From Mycolicibacterium sp. GF69 (lineage in GTDB: Bacteria > Actinomycetota > Actinomycetes > Mycobacteriales > Mycobacteriaceae), in NCBI RefSeq assembly GCF_003284965.1, contig NZ_QMEW01000001.1, positions 62,001 to 126,000 of the forward strand: a stretch of 64,000 nt of DNA, given 5' to 3'. Under the pieces are notes generated by a model. That model was not told where the DNA came from and ran no database searches. It saw only the letters and a program-made list of their open reading frames with translations. Below are positions 46,987 through 56,487 of the stretch, piece after piece (position 1 is the stretch's first letter; every line of letters starts with the position of its first letter). The translations under genes were made by a program, and so were the position numbers.

Positions 46987-47427
46987 ATGACCACGCCCAT
47001 CGCGCCCGTCGTCCGCGCGGGTGACCCCGACCGTGAGAAGACAGCCGACCTGCTCGGCCAGGCGCTGGCGCAGGGCTATCTCGAGATGCCCGAGTACGAG
47101 GCCCGCGTGCAGACGGCGTTCGCCGCGGCCACCCGTCCCCAACTGCACGAACTGACGGCCGACCTCCCCGTCGCGTACCTCAGGCGTCACGACCCTCGTC
47201 GTCGTGCGGCCCGTCGGCGGGCGGTTCGCCGAAGCGTCCAGTTCCACCTCGCGGGTTATGTGGCCGGCTGCTTGTTGATGCTCGGAATCTGGCTGACAGT
47301 CGGCCTCAGCGCGGGAGCGTGGTACTTCTGGCCCGTCTGGCCGATCATGGGGTGGGGTATCGGCGTCGCCTGCCACGCCGTTCCCGCGCTGGCTCACGGC
47401 TCGATCGATCCCGCGCGCATCGGATAG
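46987..47427 (+). CDS. DUF1707 protein with 2TM domain
   Basis: A 146-residue protein. Residues 10-60 form the DUF1707 (SHOCT-like) motif: VRAGDPDREKTADLLGQALAQGYLEMPEYEARVQTAFAA in part. A basic linker (RRHDPRRRAARRRAVRR) follows, then two membrane helices separated by a short turn. Such proteins are abundant in mycobacteria and are sometimes linked to envelope stress control; the function is not settled. ATG at 46987 has GAGGGAG just upstream and stands behind its own promoter. Confidence 0.8.
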   Translation: MTTPIAPVVRAGDPDREKTADLLGQALAQGYLEMPEYEARVQTAFAAATRPQLHELTADLPVAYLRRHDPRRRAARRRAVRRSVQFHLAGYVAGCLLMLGIWLTVGLSAGAWYFWPVWPIMGWGIGVACHAVPALAHGSIDPARIG

Positions 47428-47636
47428 CGGTCAAGGCCGCCCGATCCTGGACGGCTAGCACATTCTTGCGCTGACCCTCGACACCGAAATCAGCACCGGG
47501 GTCACGATCCGCGTCGTCGTCGCCCCGATCGGCCCACGTAGAATGACGCTCACCGAAAGCCTTACTCGGCTGACACCCCGACCATCAGTTCTCCGGTTGG
47601 CGGCCGCGTGCTGTCAACTCAACCGATCGGAGTGCC

Positions 47637-50531
47637 CTGCTCGCCGTCCTGCTCGCCCACGCGGTCGCCACCGCGATCGCGCCCCTGCTCGTCTACCGGT
47701 GGGGGCGGTTGGCGTTCTATCCGCTGGCGTTGGTGCCGCTGTTGTCGCTGATCTGGGTGGCGACGAACTGGCCGGACCCCGGCCAGTCGGCGAGGGTGGA
47801 CATCGCGTGGGTGCCCGAGCTGTCGATGGACATCAACCTGCGCTTCGACTCGCTCGCCGCGATCATGAGCGTCCTGGTTCTCGCGATCGGCGCGTTGGTG
47901 CTGTTCTACTGCGCCGACTACTTCCACCACCATGACGGTCGCAAGGAGAACCGGTTACCCAGCTTCGCCGCCGAACTCGTCGCGTTCTCCGGCGCCATGT
48001 TCGGGCTGGTGGTCAGCGACAACATGGTGATGCTCTACGTGTTCTGGGAGATCACCTCGGTGCTCTCGTTCCTGCTCGTGGGCCATTACGCCGAACGCTT
48101 CGCCAGCAGGCGGGCCGCGACGCAGGCACTGCTGGTGACGACGTTCGGCGGCCTGGCGATGTTGGTGGGCATCGTCATTCTCGGCGAGATCGCGGGCACG
48201 TATCTGCTGTCGGAACTCATCGCGTCGCCGCCGGGCGGGATGGCCGCGTCCGTCGCCGTCGTGCTGGTGCTCGTCGGCGCACTCTCCAAGTCCGCGATCG
48301 TGCCGCTGCACTTCTGGCTGCCGGGCGCGATGGCCGCCCCGACGCCGGTGAGCGCCTACCTGCACGCCGCGGCCATGGTCAAGGCCGGTGTGTACCTGAT
48401 CGCGCGGATGACGCCCGGGTTCGCCGACTTGGCGCCGTGGCGACCGATGGTGCTCTCACTCGGGCTGCTGACCATGCTGCTGGCGGGCTGGCGCGCGGTG
48501 CGCGAGAACGACCTGAAGCTGATCCTGGCGTTCGGCACGGTCAGCCAGTTGGGCCTGATCACCGTGATGGTCGGCGCGGGTGGCAGCGACATGATGCTCG
48601 GCGGGCTGGCCATGCTGGTCGCGCACGCCATGTTCAAGGCCGCGCTGTTCATGGTCGTCGGCATCATCGACCACGCCACCGGCACCCGCGACATCCGCAG
48701 GCTGGCCTGGCTCGGCGACCGTGCGCGCCCGCTGCTGCTCATCGCGGTCGGCGCGGCGGCGAGCATGGCCGCGCTACCGCCGTTCTTCGGTTTCGTCGCG
48801 AAGGAGGCCGACTTCGAAAGCGTGCTGCACAGTTCCTACCTCGGTTCCGCGTCGCCGTTCGTCCTCGCCGGTATCGCGCTCGGCGCGATGTTCACCACCA
48901 TCTACAGCCTGCGCTTCCTGTTCGGCGCGTTCGGCCGCAAGGGACTGGCCGAGCCGAGTAAGCGCGTCGCAGAGATGCACCGCCTGGAAATCCCGTTCAT
49001 GATTCCGCCCGCGATCCTGGCGACGGCGGGTCTGGTCTTCGGGATCTGGCCCGCACGGGTCGGCGACCTGCTGGAGGGCTATGCCGACACGGTGCCCGGT
49101 GGGCAGGACTACCACCTCGCGCTGTGGCACGGGCTGAACCTGCCGCTGCTGTTGTCGGCGCTGGTGCTCGGGGCGGGAGCGGCCGCCTATTTCGCGCGCG
49201 GACGACTGCGCCGCGCGCCGCTGCCGACCGGGACTCTCGGCAACGCGGACCGCGTCTACGACATGGTGCTGCGCCTCCTGGACCTGCTCGCGGTGCGGGT
49301 GACGGCCTTCACCCAGCGCGGATCGATTCCGGCCACCCAGTCGGTGATCCTGGCCACGCTCGTCACGGTGCCGACGATCGCGCTGGCCGTGGGCGCCCGC
49401 AACCGCCCCAACTTCGCAGTGTTGGACATCCCGTTGCACGCAGTCGTCGCCGTGGTCATGCTGGCGGCCGCGTTCGCCCTGACGGTGATGCGCAACCGCC
49501 TGGCTTCTGCGCTGCTCGTCGGGGTGACCGGCTATGGCTGCGGCGTGATCTTCGCGCTGCAGGGCGCCCCCGATCTGGCGCTGACCCAGTTGCTGGTGGA
49601 GACGTTGACCCTGGTGATTTTCGTGCTCGTGCTGCGGTCGCTGCCCGCCGAAGTCGAACGCGCACAGGTCACCGCGCACCGATGGCCGCGCGCCGCGCTC
49701 GCGCTGATGGTCGGCGCGACCGTCACCACGATTGCGAGTTTCGCGGCGGCCGAGCGCTCCGGCGCCTCCGTCTCCCAACTGCTGCCCGACGCCGCCTACT
49801 TGCGCGGCCACGGCTCCAACACCGTCAACGTGCTGCTGGTCGACATCCGCGCCTGGGACACCATGGGCGAGATCATGGTGTTGCTCGTGGCGGCCACCGG
49901 TGTGACGTCGATGGTGTTCCGGCACCGGCGTTTCGGCACGCCGCCCCGGGTAGCCGACGGAGGTCAACCTGACATCGGTCAGATCGCGGCGTTCGTCAAC
50001 ATCAGCCCGGCTTTCGGCGACACCACCTGGCTGCGCGGCAGCGAGATGCGCGCCGCCCAGCACCGGTCGCTGGTGCTGGAGGTGGCCACCCGCATCATCT
50101 TCCCGTTGATCATGGTGCTGTCGGTGTACTTCTTCTTCGCCGGCCACAACACCCCCGGCGGCGGCTTCGCCGGCGGGTTGACCGCGGGGCTTGCGGTGGT
50201 GCTGCGCTACATCGCCGGTGGCCGTTACGAACTCGGCGAAACGCTGCCTTTCGACGCCGGCAAGGTGCTCGGCACGGGTCTGACGCTGGCGGCCGGCACC
50301 GCGCTCGGTTCGGTGCTGCTGGGCGCGCCGGCGCTGTCGTCGGCGTTGATCGAGATCGAGCTGCCGGTGCTGGGCACCATCAAGTTCGTCACTGCGCTGT
50401 TCTTCGACGCGGGTGTCTACCTGATCGTGCTCGGCCTGGTCCTCGACGTGTTGCGCAGCCTGGGCGCCCGCCTGGATGTCGAGCTGGCCGAGTCGGTCTC
50501 CACGCGACGGGCGGGGGCGGGCGTGCGATGA
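47637..50531 (+). CDS. mrpA: Mrp Na+/H+ antiporter subunit A (fused A/B)
   Basis: About 965 residues; the largest subunit of the Mrp (Mnh) cation/proton antiporter. Some 20 helices are seen, with the proton-path residues in FWEITSVLSFLLVGHY and LSKSAIVPLHFWLPGAMAAPTPVSAYLHAA. The C-terminal 150 residues are an MnhB-type domain (GHNTPGGGFAGGLTAG), so A and B are fused. The first helix (ALLAVLLAHAVATAIAPLLVY) has no in-frame ATG, GTG or TTG. I place the start at CTG 47637, four bases after GGAG. TTG at 47709 is the first conventional start and would lose that helix. Confidence 0.88.
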   Translation: MLAVLLAHAVATAIAPLLVYRWGRLAFYPLALVPLLSLIWVATNWPDPGQSARVDIAWVPELSMDINLRFDSLAAIMSVLVLAIGALVLFYCADYFHHHDGRKENRLPSFAAELVAFSGAMFGLVVSDNMVMLYVFWEITSVLSFLLVGHYAERFASRRAATQALLVTTFGGLAMLVGIVILGEIAGTYLLSELIASPPGGMAASVAVVLVLVGALSKSAIVPLHFWLPGAMAAPTPVSAYLHAAAMVKAGVYLIARMTPGFADLAPWRPMVLSLGLLTMLLAGWRAVRENDLKLILAFGTVSQLGLITVMVGAGGSDMMLGGLAMLVAHAMFKAALFMVVGIIDHATGTRDIRRLAWLGDRARPLLLIAVGAAASMAALPPFFGFVAKEADFESVLHSSYLGSASPFVLAGIALGAMFTTIYSLRFLFGAFGRKGLAEPSKRVAEMHRLEIPFMIPPAILATAGLVFGIWPARVGDLLEGYADTVPGGQDYHLALWHGLNLPLLLSALVLGAGAAAYFARGRLRRAPLPTGTLGNADRVYDMVLRLLDLLAVRVTAFTQRGSIPATQSVILATLVTVPTIALAVGARNRPNFAVLDIPLHAVVAVVMLAAAFALTVMRNRLASALLVGVTGYGCGVIFALQGAPDLALTQLLVETLTLVIFVLVLRSLPAEVERAQVTAHRWPRAALALMVGATVTTIASFAAAERSGASVSQLLPDAAYLRGHGSNTVNVLLVDIRAWDTMGEIMVLLVAATGVTSMVFRHRRFGTPPRVADGGQPDIGQIAAFVNISPAFGDTTWLRGSEMRAAQHRSLVLEVATRIIFPLIMVLSVYFFFAGHNTPGGGFAGGLTAGLAVVLRYIAGGRYELGETLPFDAGKVLGTGLTLAAGTALGSVLLGAPALSSALIEIELPVLGTIKFVTALFFDAGVYLIVLGLVLDVLRSLGARLDVELAESVSTRRAGAGVR

Positions 50532-51001
50532 CCTCCTATCTGATTCAGCTCGCGACGATCGGCGGAGTCACCAGCGCCGGGGTGTATCTGCTGCTCGAAC
50601 GCACCCTGACCCGCATGCTGATGGGACTGTTGCTGATCAGCAATGCCGTCAACCTCCTGCTCCTGACGGCCGGCGGCTCCGCGGGCAATCCACCGATCCG
50701 TGGCCGCACCAGCGACGGCGCGCAGCACACCGCCGACCCGCTGGCCCAGGCGATGATCCTCACCGCGATCGTCATCACCATGGGCATCGCGGCGTTCGTG
50801 CTCGCGCTGGCCTATCGGTCATATCGGTTGACCACCGCCGACGAGGTCAGCGACGACCCCGAGGACACCCGGGTGTCACGGCTGTCCGACGAGGAGGCAG
50901 CGAAGATCGACGCCGACCGTCCGAAGCCGCCCGGTTTGCACAAGGACACCGACGCACCCGACGAACTGGACGCACTGCCCGGGGAAGAGGGATCGCGATG
51001 A
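50528..51001 (+). CDS. mrpC: Mrp antiporter subunit C
   Basis: A 157-residue NuoK-like subunit with three helices in the first 100 residues: YLIQLATIGGVTSAGVYLLL, then a pair ending IVITMGIAAFVLALAYRSY. An acidic soluble tail of about 50 residues follows. The family core DPLAQAMILTAIVITMG is intact. It overlaps mrpA by four bases. The charged tail is typical of actinobacterial MrpC. Confidence 0.93.
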   Translation: MTSYLIQLATIGGVTSAGVYLLLERTLTRMLMGLLLISNAVNLLLLTAGGSAGNPPIRGRTSDGAQHTADPLAQAMILTAIVITMGIAAFVLALAYRSYRLTTADEVSDDPEDTRVSRLSDEEAAKIDADRPKPPGLHKDTDAPDELDALPGEEGSR

Positions 51002-51032
51002 CGGCCCAGCGAGTGACGACGGCGGATCGCGC

Positions 51033-52631
51033 ATGAATCTAGCGGGCGTCCTGACGCCGTTGCCGGTGCTGATTCCCACGATCGGGGCGGCCATGAGCCT
51101 TCTCGCCGGACGGCGGCCCCGGTTGCAGCGCGTCATCACCCTGACCGCGCTGTCGGCGGTGGTGGTGGTGTGTTCGGCGCTGCTTTGGCTGTCCGATCAG
51201 GGCGGCACCCTGGTGCTGCACGTCGGCGGATGGGGCCCGACACCTGCGGGCCTTGGCCCGCTGGGCATCTCGTTGGTGATCGACCGGCTGTCGGCTCTGA
51301 TGCTCGTGGTGTCCTCGATTGTGCTGCTTGCCGTGGTCTACTACGCGATCGGGCAGGGCATCCGCGACGGCGACGAACGCCAGCCGGTGTCGATCTTCCT
51401 ACCCACCTACCTGGTGCTGTCGGCGGGCGTGTGCATGGCATTCGTCGCGGGCGATCTGTTCAACCTCTACGTCGGCTTCGAAGTGCTGCTGGCCGCGAGC
51501 TTCGTGTTGCTGACCATCGGCGCCAGCAAGGAGCGCGTGCGGGCCGGCGCCTCCTACGTGATGGTTTCGATGGTCTCGTCGATGATCTTCTTGTCCGGCA
51601 TCGCGTTCGTCTACGCGGCCACCGGAACTCTGAACCTGGCCGAACTCGCGATGCGGTTGGACAACGTGAGTGCGGGCACCCGTACCGCGATGTTCGCTGT
51701 GCTGCTGATCGCGTTCGGCATCAAGGCCGCGGTGTTCCCGCTGTCGACGTGGTTGCCCGACTCCTACCCCACTGCCCCCGCGCCCGTCACCGCGGTGTTC
51801 GCCGGCCTGCTGACGAAAGTCGGCGTGTACGCGATCATCCGGACGCACTCGCTGCTGTTCGCCGGCGGTGGCCTGGATCCGGTACTGCTGGTGGCCGCGC
51901 TCGCGACCATGCTGATCGGCATCCTCGGTGCCATCGCCCAGAGCGACATCAAACGACTCCTGTCGTTTACGCTGGTCAGCCACATCGGCTACATGGTGTT
52001 CGGCATCGCGCTGTCCAACGAACTCGGGATGTCCGGCGCGATTTACTATGTGGCACACCATATTCTGGTGCAGACAACGCTGTTTCTCGTGGTCGGCCTG
52101 ATCGAACGCCAGGCCGGCGCGTCGACCCTGCAACGGCTGGGCGGGTTGGCCGCCGCCAGCCCGCTGCTCGCGTTCATCTTCGTGGTCCCAGCGCTCAATC
52201 TCGGTGGCATTCCCCCGTTCTCGGGCTTCATCGGTAAGGTCGCGCTGATGCAGGCCGGGGCCCAGGTCGGGTCGGTACTGGCCTGGACTCTGGTGGGCGG
52301 CAGCGTGGTGACCAGCTTGCTCACTCTCTATGTGATCACGCGGGTGTGGACGAAGGCGTTCTGGCGGTCCCGGACCGACGCACCCGAGGGGCACCTGGCG
52401 GCCGCGATGCCGGCGGCGCTGCTCGACGTGTCCGAGGACGTCGCATTCGAGGATCGCAAGTACGTCGGCAGGATGCCGGTCGGCATGCTGGTGCCCACCG
52501 GTGCACTGATCGTCGTGGGCGTTGCACTGACGGTCTTCGCGGGACCGATCATCGGCTACAGCGAGCGTGCGGCCGATCAGGTGCTGAACAGAGGGCAGTA
52601 CATCACCGCAGTGGTTGGGACGAATCGATGA
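51033..52631 (+). CDS. mrpD: Mrp antiporter subunit D
   Basis: A 532-residue, roughly 14-helix subunit homologous to complex I NuoM/NuoN. The conserved Lys/Glu path is seen in GDLFNLYVGFEVLLAASFVLL and FGIKAAVFPLSTWLPDSYPTAPAPVTAVFAGLLTKVG (in part). DIKRLLSFTLVSHIGYMVFG is the helix 8 region. A 31-base gap after mrpC is the only gap in the operon. The ATG at 51033 begins MNLAGVLTPLPVL, as in relatives. Confidence 0.94.
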   Translation: MNLAGVLTPLPVLIPTIGAAMSLLAGRRPRLQRVITLTALSAVVVVCSALLWLSDQGGTLVLHVGGWGPTPAGLGPLGISLVIDRLSALMLVVSSIVLLAVVYYAIGQGIRDGDERQPVSIFLPTYLVLSAGVCMAFVAGDLFNLYVGFEVLLAASFVLLTIGASKERVRAGASYVMVSMVSSMIFLSGIAFVYAATGTLNLAELAMRLDNVSAGTRTAMFAVLLIAFGIKAAVFPLSTWLPDSYPTAPAPVTAVFAGLLTKVGVYAIIRTHSLLFAGGGLDPVLLVAALATMLIGILGAIAQSDIKRLLSFTLVSHIGYMVFGIALSNELGMSGAIYYVAHHILVQTTLFLVVGLIERQAGASTLQRLGGLAAASPLLAFIFVVPALNLGGIPPFSGFIGKVALMQAGAQVGSVLAWTLVGGSVVTSLLTLYVITRVWTKAFWRSRTDAPEGHLAAAMPAALLDVSEDVAFEDRKYVGRMPVGMLVPTGALIVVGVALTVFAGPIIGYSERAADQVLNRGQYITAVVGTNR

Positions 52632-53161
52632 GAAGCGTGCTGCTGCGCCTGAGTGTGCTGGGCGGACTGACCCTGGTCTGGATGCTGTTGTGGGGCAACA
52701 TCTCTGCAGCGAACTTTATCGGCGGCCTGACGGTCGCGCTGGTGATCACGCTGCTGCTGCCGCTGCCGCGGGTACCCGTCCAGGGCAAAGTGCACCCGCT
52801 GTCGCTGCTGCGATTGTTGGCTCAGGTCGCGTACTGGTTGGTGACCTCGTCGGTACAGATCGCGTGGCTGGCGATCAAGCCGGGCCCGCCACCGCGCAGC
52901 GCGGTGCTACGGGCGCACTTCGCGCTCAAGTCCGATCTGGTGCTGACGTTGGCGGTCAACATCATCAACCTCACACCGGGGACGATCGCGCTGGAAGTCG
53001 ACCAGGCTCGCAGGGTGGTCTACGTCCATGTGATCAATGTCGGTTCCGACCGGACCATGAACCACTTCCGCCGCCAGATGACGACGCTGGAGCGGCTGTT
53101 GGTGGCGGCGCTGGAACGCGAGGAAGACTGGCGACCGTCGACGGACAAGGAGGCCGCGTGA
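52628..53161 (+). CDS. mrpE: Mrp antiporter subunit E
   Basis: A 177-residue subunit with three or four N-terminal helices (SVLGGLTLVWMLLWGN, then NFIGGLTVALVITLLLPL). A cytosolic C-terminal domain containing NIINLTPGTIALEV and VYVHVINV is the family hallmark. The start overlaps mrpD by four bases and the end overlaps mrpF by four. Confidence 0.93.
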   Translation: MRSVLLRLSVLGGLTLVWMLLWGNISAANFIGGLTVALVITLLLPLPRVPVQGKVHPLSLLRLLAQVAYWLVTSSVQIAWLAIKPGPPPRSAVLRAHFALKSDLVLTLAVNIINLTPGTIALEVDQARRVVYVHVINVGSDRTMNHFRRQMTTLERLLVAALEREEDWRPSTDKEAA

Positions 53162-53445
53162 CCTACGTGTGGACGATCGCCGCCGTGATGATCAGCACCG
53201 CCGCGGTGATCACGATGTACCGGATGCTGGCCGGTCCGAGCACCCTCGACCGCCTGGTGGCGCTGGACACCCTGACCGCAGTGATGATGTGCGGCATCGG
53301 TACCTGGGCGGCGTTCAGCCTGGATACCACGGTCACCTACAGCTTGACCGCGATGGCGTTGATCAGCTTCGTCGGCTCGGTCACCGTCGCGCGCTTCCGC
53401 GTCCCCGACATCACCAAGCCGCGCGGCAGACGGGGACCGCGATGA
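53158..53445 (+). CDS. mrpF: Mrp antiporter subunit F
   Basis: A 95-residue, three-helix subunit with the family core YRMLAGPSTLDRLVALDTLTA near residue 22, including the conserved Asp in helix two. It starts at GTG 53158 inside the mrpE stop and its own stop overlaps mrpG. The short basic tail KPRGRRGPR is cytosolic. Confidence 0.92.
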   Translation: MTYVWTIAAVMISTAAVITMYRMLAGPSTLDRLVALDTLTAVMMCGIGTWAAFSLDTTVTYSLTAMALISFVGSVTVARFRVPDITKPRGRRGPR

Positions 53446-53804
53446 CCGGCGCCGACATCATCAGCGGGATCCTCGTGCTGGCAGGATCGGCGTTGGCCCT
53501 GACCGCCGCGATCGGCATCGTCCGATTCCCAGACACCCTGACGCGCATGCATTCTGCGACCAAGCCACAGACCCTTGGGCTGCTGCTCGTGCTTGCCGGG
53601 GCGACGATCAGGTTGCGCGGCAACGCCGACGTCGGCATGCTGATCCTGACCGGGCTGTTCGCGTTGATAACCGCGCCCGTGATCGCCAACCGGGTCGGCC
53701 AGCTGGCATACCGGGAGCACAACTACCGCGAGGATCTTCTCGTCGGGGACGAGATGCGAGAGTTCGCCGAGAACCCGGAAAGCGGTGCCAATGGCCAGGA
53801 CTGA
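53442..53804 (+). CDS. mrpG: Mrp antiporter subunit G
   Basis: A 120-residue, three-helix subunit. The family signature GIVRFPDTLTRMHSATKPQTLG lies near residue 26, followed by a Gly/Leu-rich helix and TAPVIANRVGQLAYREH. The acidic tail ends in the overlap with the methyltransferase gene. It closes the six-gene operon. Confidence 0.92.
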   Translation: MTGADIISGILVLAGSALALTAAIGIVRFPDTLTRMHSATKPQTLGLLLVLAGATIRLRGNADVGMLILTGLFALITAPVIANRVGQLAYREHNYREDLLVGDEMREFAENPESGANGQD

Positions 53805-54699
53805 CGACGACAGCTGGGACATCACCGAGAGCGTGGGCGCCACCGCACTGGGGGTGGCCTGGTCGCGTGCCCAAGAGCATGTTTCGGAGTGCCCGCTGTT
53901 CACCGACCCGTACGCGCAGATATTCGTCGACGCCGCGGTGGAGCGGGGTTGGCAACTGCCACCGGCTCATATGGTCGAGCGGATCCGTGCTATCGGCGGC
54001 TACGCCGCGTCGCGCACGAAGTGGTTCGACGAGTTCTTTGTCGCTGCGGGTGCCAACGGGATCGACCAGGTGGTGATCCTCGCGGCCGGCCTCGACGCGC
54101 GAGCCTGGCGGCTGCCGTGGATCGATGACACCGAGGTGTACGAGATCGACCAGCCGAAGGTGTTGGCGTTCAAGGCCGAGACGCTACGCAGGCACGAGAT
54201 CAAACCGACCGCCAGGTACGTCCCGGTGCCGATCGATCTCCGCGAGGATTGGCCACGAGCCCTGCTCGACGCGGGGTTCGACACCACCGAACCGACCGCG
54301 TGGGCGGCCGAGGGCCTGCTGCCCTATCTACCCGCCAGCGGGCAGGATCTGTTGTTCGAACGGATCCATGACCTCAGCGCGCGGGGCAGCCGAGTCGGCG
54401 TCGAGTCGTTCGGCGCCGGGTTCTTCGATCCGCAGTACTTGGCCAGCCGCCGCGAGAAGCTGCGCGAGTACCGGCAAGGGGCCGGTGACGAAGGCTCAGA
54501 CGACGACAGCTTCGACGTGCAAGACCTGTGGTTCATCGAGGAGCGCACCGAGGTGACCGAGTGGTTGACCGACCACGGTTGGGAAGTGACCGCGATCGAT
54601 GCCGCCGATCTGATGGACCGCTACGGCCGGTGCGCCGTGGGTGAGGCCGACGACACCATGCCCCGAACGGTGTTCGTAGAAGGACAGCGGATGTGCTGA
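53791..54699 (+). CDS. SAM-dependent methyltransferase (TIGR00027/Ppm2-like family)
   Basis: About 302 residues of the mycobacterial leucine-carboxyl-methyltransferase-like family. It opens ARTDDDSWDITESVGATALGVAW. Motif I is ILAAGLDARAWRLPW near residue 93, VYEIDQPKVLAFKAE near 113, and EGLLPYLPASGQDLLFERI near 170. M. tuberculosis has many such genes; substrates include lipids and small acids, but none can be named here. ATG at 53791 (MARTDDD) overlaps the end of mrpG by 14 bases. Confidence 0.9.
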   Translation: MARTDDDSWDITESVGATALGVAWSRAQEHVSECPLFTDPYAQIFVDAAVERGWQLPPAHMVERIRAIGGYAASRTKWFDEFFVAAGANGIDQVVILAAGLDARAWRLPWIDDTEVYEIDQPKVLAFKAETLRRHEIKPTARYVPVPIDLREDWPRALLDAGFDTTEPTAWAAEGLLPYLPASGQDLLFERIHDLSARGSRVGVESFGAGFFDPQYLASRREKLREYRQGAGDEGSDDDSFDVQDLWFIEERTEVTEWLTDHGWEVTAIDAADLMDRYGRCAVGEADDTMPRTVFVEGQRMC

Positions 54700-54712
54700 T
54701 CGCACGGCATGG

Positions 54713-55354
54713 CTACTCTCCCGAGTTCAACTGGAACTCGACCATCGCGGTGACGGTCTCGACGGCGTCACGCAGCGCCGCCAACCTTTGCGCGGGGGAC
54801 GGTGCAGCCAGCACCGCATAGCGGTCGGCCTGACCCATGGGCAGGCGGGACGTCAAGGCGTACAACCACTTTCCGACCTCGCCCGATGCGTCGGCGCCGG
54901 CCACGAACTCACGGCCGTCGACCTCGGCACCCCGTACACTGGCGATCCGCTCGAACAGCGTGACCATGCGGTCCTCCACGTCGCGGATGGCGTCCACCTC
55001 GACGGGATCACCCGGCTGATCGGGCCACGGTTCGACCGCCGCGCGCGGGTACGGATCGTCGGGCTGCCACTCGATGACCCGGATACGCTCACCCATAACG
55101 CATTTCAGCCGATAGCGACCATCGCCGAAGTCGGCCACCTCGACGATGTGGGCGAGCGCACCGACATCGCTGCGGGTGTCACCGCCGCCCACCTCGCGGC
55201 CCGCGGCGATCAGCACCACACCGAATGCGGGGTCATCAGCTTGGGCCAGGCAATCCGAAACCAGTGCGCTGTAACGGGGTTCGAAGATGCGCAGCGGGAG
55301 TTCCTCCCCGGGTAGCATCGCCACCTGTAGGGGGAACATCGGGATGACGGCCAC
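54713..55354 (-). CDS. LON substrate-binding domain protein
   Basis: A 213-residue stand-alone LON N-terminal (PUA-like) domain, as in Rv0434. It opens IPMFPLQVAMLPGEELPLRIFEPRYSALVSDCL, the standard start of the fold, and has no ATPase or protease domain. It probably binds peptides or regulates a protease; the partner is unknown. It ends convergently with the methyltransferase gene and is just after the YbdK-type gene with a two-base gap, so it is likely in the same transcript. Confidence 0.87.
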   Translation of the reverse strand: MAVIPMFPLQVAMLPGEELPLRIFEPRYSALVSDCLAQADDPAFGVVLIAAGREVGGGDTRSDVGALAHIVEVADFGDGRYRLKCVMGERIRVIEWQPDDPYPRAAVEPWPDQPGDPVEVDAIRDVEDRMVTLFERIASVRGAEVDGREFVAGADASGEVGKWLYALTSRLPMGQADRYAVLAAPSPAQRLAALRDAVETVTAMVEFQLNSGE

Positions 55355-55356
55355 CG

Positions 55357-56487
55357 TCAGATGTCCAGTTCGGCGACCAGGGCGTCGACGACGGCGCGCA
55401 GGTCACCGTCGTGCTCCTCGGCAACGCGGCGTTGCCGTTGGTAGGACGCACCGAACCGGTAGATGTCGGCGACCCGCCTCAGTTCGTCGGCGCACTGCAG
55501 TGACGCGGCAACCGGTTCGAGGCGGTTCAGCAGTTCATCGAGGTCCTCGGTCACCAGCCGTTCGTTGCTGTCCGCGTCCTGGATGATGATCGCGTCCAGA
55601 CCATATCGCGCGGCGCGCCACTTGTTTTCCTGCACATGCCACGGCGGCATGGTCGGCAGCGGTTCGCCGGCGTCGAGCCGCCGATCGAGATCGACCACCA
55701 GGCAGTGGGTGAGCGCCACCAGCGCACCCAACTCGCGCAGATTCGACACACCGTCGAAGACCCGGATCTCCACCGTGCCGATGTGCGGGGAAGGCCGGAT
55801 ATCCCAACGGATTTCGTTCATGTGATCGATTATTCCGGTCTTCTTCTGGTCGTAGACGAAGTGCTCCCACTGCGCCCACGTCTGGAAGTGGAACGGCAGG
55901 CCGGCCGTCGGCAACTGTTGGAACATCATGGCGCGGTTGGACGCGTAGCCGGTGTCCTCACCGTCCCAGAACGGGGAGGATGCCGACAGCGCCAGCAGGT
56001 GCGGATAGTGGTTGAGCAGCGAGGTGATGATCGCCATCACCTTGTGCGCCGAGCGGACCCCGACGTGTACATGGACGCCCCAGATCAACATCTGCCTGCC
56101 CCACCACTGGGTGCGCTTGATCAGCTCGGCGTAGCGCGGCGCATCGGTCAGACTGCCCGGCGACCATTTCGCGAACGGGTGTGTGCCCGCACAGAACAGG
56201 TCCATCCCGCGGTCGTGCACGATCTCGCGCGCGCTGACCAGCGTCGAGCGCAGGTCGTCCATCGCCTCCGGCACGGATTCGCAGATGCCCGTGACGATCT
56301 CGACGGTGTTGCGCAGCAGTTCCTTGTGCACGCGCGGATTGTCACCGAGTTCCTCGATGACCGCGGCCGCGCCGTTGCTCAGATCCCGCGTTGTGGCGTC
56401 GACGAGCGCGAATTCCCACTCGACCCCCACCGTCGGCCGCGGGGAACCGACGAAGTCGATACGGCTGTTAGCCGGTACCGATAACAC
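55357..56487 (-). CDS. YbdK-type carboxylate-amine ligase (GCS2 family)
   Basis: A 376-residue protein of the glutamate-cysteine ligase 2 family. The ATP/metal core is [10 protein letters not shown] near residue 20, [21 protein letters not shown] near 124, [18 protein letters not shown] near 232 and [17 protein letters not shown] near 293. In mycothiol-making bacteria it is not the main GshA; activity on glutamate and other amines is weak or unknown. GTG at 56487 gives the same length as Rv0433 (376). It overlaps the end of sodC by 20 bases. Confidence 0.9.
   Translation of the reverse strand: MLSVPANSRIDFVGSPRPTVGVEWEFALVDATTRDLSNGAAAVIEELGDNPRVHKELLRNTVEIVTGICESVPEAMDDLRSTLVSAREIVHDRGMDLFCAGTHPFAKWSPGSLTDAPRYAELIKRTQWWGRQMLIWGVHVHVGVRSAHKVMAIITSLLNHYPHLLALSASSPFWDGEDTGYASNRAMMFQQLPTAGLPFHFQTWAQWEHFVYDQKKTGIIDHMNEIRWDIRPSPHIGTVEIRVFDGVSNLRELGALVALTHCLVVDLDRRLDAGEPLPTMPPWHVQENKWRAARYGLDAIIIQDADSNERLVTEDLDELLNRLEPVAASLQCADELRRVADIYRFGASYQRQRRVAEEHDGDLRAVVDALVAELDI

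Noticed and set aside
50998-51036. A 12-codon frame between mrpC and mrpD starting at the mrpC stop
   Set aside because: Too short, with no family support; mrpD begins naturally at 51033.
47637-52631. Complex I (NuoL/M/N) genes
   Set aside because: MrpA and MrpD resemble these subunits, but the small E, F and G genes and the MnhB domain identify an Mrp antiporter.
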